A stretch of 64,000 nucleotides of DNA from positions 20,619,764 to 20,683,763 of the forward strand of contig NC_088306.1 of assembly GCF_032854445.1 (NCBI RefSeq), written 5' to 3'. The notes under the pieces were generated by a model. That model saw nothing but the letters and a program-made list of their open reading frames with translations. It was not told the origin of the DNA and did no database searches. Below are positions 58,301-64,000 of this stretch, piece by piece. The stretch comes from Liolophura sinensis. Lineage: Eukaryota > Mollusca > Polyplacophora > Chitonida > Chitonidae. The translations under genes were made by a program, and so were the position numbers. The stretch's first letter is position 1. Each line of letters starts with the position of its first letter.

Positions 58301-60661
58301 CAAGATGTACTTCGTGGCATTTGCAGATGGTTGTGGGTTTCTTCAGTGCTTTGTTCGGTTTCCTCCCACCACAAGGCAAGCTGACGTTGTACAAGTGAAA
58401 AATTCTGGAGTATGGTATAAACACCAGTCAAGTATGTAAACAAATAAATATTTAGAGGCTACATTGTTACATGAATTCCAAATGGGAATGTAGTGTCCTG
58501 CTCTCCTTGACTCAAATGGTTCAGGCAGTTGGCAAGAGAGGTCACTAGTTTGAATACAGCTCTTGCTGCTTTGGATGTGGTCATAAGACATAGGGTTTGT
58601 GACTGTCAGGGTGAGATGCTTGACCTTAGACATGTACATGTAAGTGGCAAAATTCGGAGTATGGTATGAAAGGCCCATGAAATAAATGTAAAAATAGTTT
58701 TAATTAGAGCTCATTTGTCATTACCCTAATTTCCTCAAACTTTTTTTGCATGAAAAGAGCAACTTACAGTGCAATACATGCAAATTTTTATTTAGATTTT
58801 TTAAAATAGTCAATCTCACAGTTTCACAAGAGTATAATTTTATCTCTCTACTCAGAAAATTGAAGAACATGCTTGAATAAGCAACTTGCAAACATGTGAT
58901 AATAATCAAGAATTACAGTTTTTGTTTTCTTTTTTCAGGATGATGCCAATAAAGCAGGAGGAAAGTGGATTGTGAGATTAAAAAAGGGCCTGGCCTCAAG
59001 GTGCTGGGAGAATGTGATACTGGCCATGTTAGGGGAACAGTTCATGGTGGGGGAAGAAATCTGTGGGGCTGTTATATCGATTAGATACCAGGTATGAAAA
59101 ATCTTGATTATTTAACTCTTTTGAACATCGAAAGGTTGAATGGCCACTCACAAGGGTAGAGTATGGAATTATTGTATTTCACATTTCATTTTGTATTGTA
59201 TTTAGCATGTTTCAAGTGGCACATTTCTGGTGTTTCTGATGTTTTTTTTCCACATTTTCACAGGAGGATATTTTGTCATTATGGAACAGAACGGCCAACG
59301 ACCTGCAGACGACGTCCAGAATTAGAGATACGCTGAAGAGAGTGCTCAATTTACCTCCCAATACCATCATGGAGTACAAAACCCATACAGACAGCCTTAA
59401 GTAAGTTTATTTATTTATTTGGTGTTCTACGCCATATTTAAGAATATTTCACTTACCCGACAGCGGCCAGCATTATGGTGGGAGGAAACTGGGCAGAGCT
59501 CTTAAGTAAGTGTCCCCTTCACAAGATATATAGGTGGGGAGGGAGGGGTGGGGAGTCTGTTTACCTTTGTATGTCAGATACACATGTAATGGTGTATTAT
59601 GCAAAAAACCTACTGAATATGTTGATACCGACCAATATACCATAAGTCTGCAACCTCTTCAAATGCGACTGCAACCAGTATTTTTAAACTGTGGAGGTGT
59701 AGAGAAATAATTTGCACAGTTTTATGAAGCTTCCATACTTATTGATGCAAACAAATCATTTTTATAATGCTGTTTTCATAATAATTGTACGCATAAATTT
59801 TACTGAAAAAAAGTGATTGAATAGATTGAAGTATTGCAGTACCCGAGACACATTAATGAATTAAGAGCATATTTACATGTGCATGAACTTGCTGTTTGCT
59901 CACTAAATGTAGCATATGTTGTTAAATATTTCCAATTTCACAATGGCACTTATGTTAATTTTCATTTGGCTATGCAGTTGAGATGGCTTGTTTCCGAATT
60001 TTCGCACACATGAATTGTTGGTTCAAACCCAGCCTCAGACAAACAATTTTTTTAGATGTTCTTGGGCTCTTAGTGCCGGTAAGCAATTGATTTGCACCAC
60101 AAATGCCACTCATTTCTCTGATATAAGTGAAGCATTCCTGGGTTTGGCATTAAACATCAGTCAACCAAATTGATTCAGATCTGATTTCAGATCTGACTTT
60201 CTCAGCAGGTGTTTTACATCTCCAAATTCATCAATGCGGTTGCTGTGAGTTCAAGTCCAGCTCATGCTGGCTTCCTCTCCGGATGTACGTGGGAAGGTCA
60301 GCCAGCAACATGCAGATGGCCATGGGTCTGCCCCGGTTTCCCCAACCATAATATTTTATAAGTGAAATATGCTTGTGTATGGTGTAAAACAGCAATCATT
60401 AAATAAACGTCTCCAAATTCACAGGGAATCCAGGTTTGACTAGCAGTCAGAAATTGTGGTGTTTGGAAAAAGTATTATTTTACACAGTTTCTTCTGCATG
60501 TTACCATCTAGATATGAGGTGTTGAGTTTGGAATTGGTATATGTATATACTTTATCATGATTTTTGAAAATTCATATTTCATCCACTAATATATTCTTCC
60601 TTGTATTTCGCCTTGCAGAGATAATTCCAGTTTTAGAAACACAGACGTCTTCATGAGGTAG
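55335..60661 (+). CDS. EIF4E2: Eukaryotic translation initiation factor 4E type 2 (4EHP)
   Basis: Cytoplasmic mRNA cap-binding protein that represses translation because it does not engage eIF4G well. Coding exons: 55335-55354, 56346-56433, 56946-57074, 58005-58109, 58939-59091, 59264-59400 and 60619-60661. All introns are GT-AG, phases match, and the product is 224 residues. The N-terminus MNNKFEALK and the core EHPLQFSYAFWFSRRTPG, SGHSDFHLFKEGIRPMWE and RCWENVILAMLGEQFMVG are diagnostic. The cap-stacking residues are Y67 (SSYDQN, tyrosine as in metazoan 4EHP rather than Trp) and W113 (PMWE). The C-terminus SLKDNSSFRNT matches one known vertebrate isoform end. It shares a short divergent promoter with MED4. 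A SINE lies immediately at the exon 6 donor. The next exon could have alternatives not visible here. Confidence 0.96.
57130..57510 (+). repeat. Scattered GCCTTGAAA/CCTGGAAA repeats in EIF4E2 intron 3
   Basis: Motifs such as ACCTTGAAAGCCTGGAA, CCAGGAAAAGCCTTGAAA and GGCCTGGAAAAGCCTTGAAA recur at irregular spacing. It is probably an old transposable element or degenerate minisatellite of unknown type. Confidence 0.4.
58315..58455 (+). mobile_element. SINE family A, diverged 3' part
   Basis: GCAGATGGTTGTGGGTTTC, CGGTTTCCTCCCACCA and GAAAAATTCTGGAGTATGG followed by an AAATA tail. It lies in EIF4E2 intron 4. Confidence 0.8.
59407..59500 (-). mobile_element. SINE family A fragment inserted at the EIF4E2 exon 6 splice donor
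   Basis: A 94-bp 5'-truncated minus-strand SINE (TTATTTATTTATTTGGTGTT to GGGCAGAGCT). It is flanked by CTTAAGTAAGT at 59396-59406 and 59501-59511. The duplicated target is the exon 6 end plus donor (CTTAA|GTAAGT), so the gene now has two identical donor sites 105 bp apart. Confidence 0.92.
60215..60410 (+). mobile_element. SINE family A, head-truncated
   Basis: It starts in the B box region (GCTGTGAGTTCAAGTCCAGC), keeps the body with a shortened middle, and ends GTGTAAAACAGCAATCATTA. It lies in EIF4E2 intron 6. Confidence 0.88.
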
Positions 60662-62338
60662 CTGGAGAACAACTGTTTATAGACGATGTGAAAAAGAAAA
60701 AACATACGATTCACAGGAATGGCTTGAACAATGAATATGTCCACTAATGATAACCTGGATGTGTTAATGCTGTCATGGACGAAATCACAGCATGGCTACA
60801 TGAATTTGTGGAAGCTGTTATGGCACCTCTGTTGACATTAGAGATTGTGCTTTTGCAGGTAGTGGCCAGGTCTCTTCCCAGACAGGTTACTTTGACATTC
60901 TCATGTGTACAGTTGCGACAGTTTGAAAGAAGCATATTCCATGTCTGTTTTTTGTTTGTTATGCCCAAATTGCAGTCAGCCAGTTAGATTTGAGGAATAT
61001 GATCTTGTCTCCGATGTGATCAGCCAAGGGTATTATATTACACTTAAGGTAATGTTAGATTGTGTTCAGTGGGTGTCAAAGCCTAAATACCTGGATTTAA
61101 TCAGAACAAAGTGTATGTTGTGGAGATGCGAGATAATCTCTAAATACCTGGATTTAATCCGTGCAACTGTTGTGTTCTTGAGATAACAGGCATTCCCTTA
61201 AACTCTTCCCCAGTTCTTCAGACGTGTATTAAAAGTTATGACACGTTTAAATCTTAATAACGGTTTTGGCCTATTGCAAATCCAATGGACTAAAGTTAAT
61301 ACCAGACATATCTGCTAATACACTTTGGAACACCTGGGCCCTGGTTTTACACATCACAAAGGTTATGCCCTGGAAATGCAAGATAATGCCAAAATACCAG
61401 AGTTTAGTCAGCATAAGGTTTTATTTTCTGTAGATATGAGATAATCCTTAAAATTCTGACTCTAGTCGCATTATTAACTACAGTTTTATCTGTTATTCAG
61501 TCAGCAGTTGAAGACTTAATCCCCTGGGGCTGGTTGTTCAAATGTGAATTAAAACTTAAGCCAGGCTTAAATCTTAATACCAGTCTTAGCCTAAGATAAA
61601 ATTAATGGCAGTTTAGTCCAGACTAAAGTTAATGCCTATCACCATCTTATCTTCTAATACACTTTTGAACAGCTGGGCCCAAGGATTGATTCCACAGAGC
61701 TGGTTTTGACTGATGTCAGAAACTTGATCTGTGATTGTGATGTTTGTTTTTGGACATTTAATGATCTCATCGGGCACTCGTAAAAACAGTTAAGACAAGT
61801 CTGTCATAATCTTTTAGTGCCGTTGAGATATGCTTTACATTGAAGTTTGATACATTTCCTTACATTTAAGTTTTATGGGTGATCTAAAATAAGTCATAAA
61901 TAAAAAAATCGCTTGTGGAACCAGCTGCTGTACAAGAAGGGTAAACTAGATGGTTCTGTTATATCACAATACTAGCATTGCCTGGATCTACTGTCTGTAA
62001 AGAGAGAGGGTGCAGATGGTTTTAATTGTAATCGTGGTGGCATTGATCATATGGAAATACTTCTCACAGGCTGCATGTGTTGTTCTTCACTATTTGTGGC
62101 ATGTAAAATTTCTGGTAGGGAAGAGCAAAAACTACATGGCCATTTTGACAGGATATGGCTTTCTTTTTTATCATCCTACATTCTTTAAAGTTCGTCTTTT
62201 AGTCTGCATCTTACTTATGGACGAATTCAATACTACGTTAGGTGTTAACAGTTTTCTTCTCACTCTGTCATTTGTCTGACCATGGTGCATGTTTTACATT
62301 GTGTGGCGAAATAAAATTGTTATGTTTGTTTCTGGCTG
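60662..62338 (+). other. EIF4E2: Probable EIF4E2 3' UTR and flank
   Basis: No further coding exon was recognised. AATAAA at 62309-62314, followed by a TGTTTGTTT-rich stretch, is a possible transcript end. A short internal duplication (TAAATACCTGGATTTAATC) occurs at about 61083 and 61140. Confidence 0.4.
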
Positions 62339-62339
62339 A

Positions 62340-62510
62340 TGTTGAAGCGTGTTCTCCAGCTTAAATAGTGCTAAGTGTGTTCTCACTCCACCTTCAATAG
62401 TGCTAAGTGTGTTATCGCTCCAGCTAAAATAGTGCCATGTCTGTTCATTCCATCTTATATAGTGCTAACTGAGGTCTTACTCTACTTTAAATTGTGCTAA
62501 ATGTTTGAGC
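62340..62510 (+). repeat. ~35-bp degenerate tandem repeat
   Basis: The motif ATAGTGCTAAGTGTGTT followed by a C/T-rich stretch (CTCACTCCACCTT) recurs about five times with decreasing similarity. Confidence 0.65.
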
Positions 62511-62770
62511 ATTCAGTAGTGTCCGGATCTGTTGACTGTAATTGGGTGTGGTGTGATGCCATATCTGTTAAGTGAGTCGGCACATTTAATGCGAGGACAC
62601 TCAAACTATTTCCATACCTGTGTCTTCCGCCAGGATGACGTCTGGCGTAGGAAAGTTCACTGTTAATTAGATAATGAGGTCGGTTGTTCAACATTGACGA
62701 CGTGGTTTAATACAACCCCTAAGTTTGCAGCCAAAGAATGAGTGAGTGAAGAATGAGTATAACATTTAGT

Positions 62771-62845
62771 TCATTTATTTGATTGGTGTTTTACGCATTT
62801 CACTTTATACGACGGCGGCCAGCATTATGGTGAGGGGAAACCTGG
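62771..62845 (-). mobile_element. SINE family A, short 3' fragment
   Basis: TTTGATTGGTGTTTTACGC, then a small deletion, then ACGACGGCGGCCAGCATTAT and GGGGAAACCTGG. Only the tail-proximal third is present. Confidence 0.85.
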
Positions 62846-63215
62846 TTTTAATGACAATCAAATAATCGTTTCTAAAACACCTTGTATAAATGGGTCCCAC
62901 ATAAATACTAGCTGATTGCGGCCCACCCGATGGTGGAGTGGGTTCGCTTTATTGTGACTGTCTACTTGATATATACTTGGTGTTTTTGGCAGGAGGCAAA
63001 ATAATATCATTAGTACCTGCTTCCTATTACATGTATAACAAACGAATTAGTCAATCAAACGAGACTCCGTTCGACCAGTGTACTCTTGTCCAAGATCCGA
63101 AATATTTTTTGATCTCGCCAGTGACACTGTTTTTAATTTCAAATCAAATAAAACCGCAAAGTAAAACTTGGGAATCGTGATACTTAAAGCTGGGCATAAT
63201 GGAATGTGCCAAGCA

Positions 63216-63478
63216 CTAATTTATTTGATTTGATTGGTATTCTACGCCGCATGCACTCCGGAATATTTCACCGCCGAGCACCGCTTAAGCCCAGTGTCAG
63301 TTTAATGTGACCGCGTGAGCTTGTTCTGTCTGGTGTCTTCGTGGGGCAGCGCTATAAATACGTCGGGGTCGTGGGTTTCCCCGGGCCCTGCCCGGTTTCC
63401 TCCCACCATAATGCTGACCGCCGTCGTATAAGTGAAATATTCTTAAATACGGCGTAAAACACCGATCCAATAAATAAA
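63216..63478. mobile_element. Two SINE A parts in inverted arrangement
   Basis: A minus-strand tail fragment (63216-63285: TTGATTTGATTGGTATTCTA) faces a plus-strand body and tail (63365-63478: GTCGTGGGTTTCCCCGGGCC, TAATGCTGACCGCCGTCGTA, AATAAATAAATC). The arrangement resembles the nested pair at 36.8 kb but without a clear target-site duplication. Confidence 0.75.
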
Positions 63479-64000
63479 TCAAATAGACACAGTTTTGACA
63501 CGCGGTCGAAATGTTCATGTTGAGTAACAATGAAACACTATATCGACAAACCTATCGAATGCCACTTTTCTCGACGCTAGTTGCAGATATAGTTCTGCAC
63601 ATTCCCAGAGTAGCAGAGTTTTCAAACATTGACATGAGCAATCAGGAAAACCAAACAAAAATATGACCGATCAACACTTATTGTAGAAACTAAACAAGAA
63701 AGATAACACGCAAATAATTATAGCAATATCACAAAATGTAGTACAAACTTTAACATAGGCCTACTCGTTATGAATAAATCTTTTCACAGTCCTGGCATCA
63801 TAATGATCTACGTCTATATATTTTAATTTCTGCCAGTATTAATTTAGACTAATTACAAACCTGAAAAATACATCACACATTTGTTCAGCTCCAGAAAAAA
63901 ACAATTAGCCTGCATACATCAAATTTTAATTGTGCATTATATAAGTATAACATGCCTTGTCAAACAAAACGTATCCTGTCATGCGCAATATACACGAGAC
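63479..64000. other. Intergenic, nothing recognised
   Basis: AT-rich, with no coding, RNA or repeat-family signal seen up to the window end. Confidence 0.35.

Overview
This 64 kb window is metazoan nuclear DNA. Genes have many small exons with GT-AG introns, spacers are AT-rich, and tRNA-derived SINEs are abundant. The gene content and the SINE types (a short head with pol III boxes and an AATAAA-rich or ACTC-rich tail) fit a lophotrochozoan, most likely a mollusc; the species cannot be named from sequence alone.

Layout. (1) 1-11 kb: a two-exon heparan sulfate 6-O-sulfotransferase gene (+, 3494-5646). A possible first exon of an unidentified gene (-, 2781-2885) lies head-to-head upstream, and a long AT-rich flank with a 21-bp minisatellite lies downstream. 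(2) 11.3-21.7 kb: an eight-exon short-chain dehydrogenase (-) closest in motifs to bacterial-type D-3-hydroxybutyrate dehydrogenase. Its introns hold a 3.2 kb array of a 17-bp repeat and a ~1.7 kb array that looks derived from its own exon 2/intron 2 junction. (3) 21.7-42.8 kb: a repeat-rich gap with a broken MULE-type transposase (-), a decayed RNase H-bearing non-LTR retrotransposon (-) interrupted by SINEs, several SINE families, an unnamed dispersed repeat, and a 42-bp minisatellite open in three frames. (4) 42.9-44.3 kb: an intronless coding region for an atypical class A GPCR (+). (5) 47.6-60.7 kb: a head-to-head pair, Mediator subunit MED4 (-, six coding exons) and the cap-binding translational repressor 4EHP/EIF4E2 (+, seven coding exons), separated by 189 bp with CCAAT and ETS-like motifs. 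(6) 60.7-64 kb: downstream flank with SINE fragments.

The genes are functionally unrelated: Golgi sulfation, ketone-body type redox, receptor signalling, transcription, translation. The most unusual theme is duplication of 5' splice sites. Three genes carry extra copies of one of their own donor junctions, made by three routes: a long minisatellite in the dehydrogenase, a 72-bp tandem repeat in MED4, and a SINE target-site duplication in EIF4E2. All exon joins were made by hand from splice consensus, phase and family similarity; no transcript data were available.
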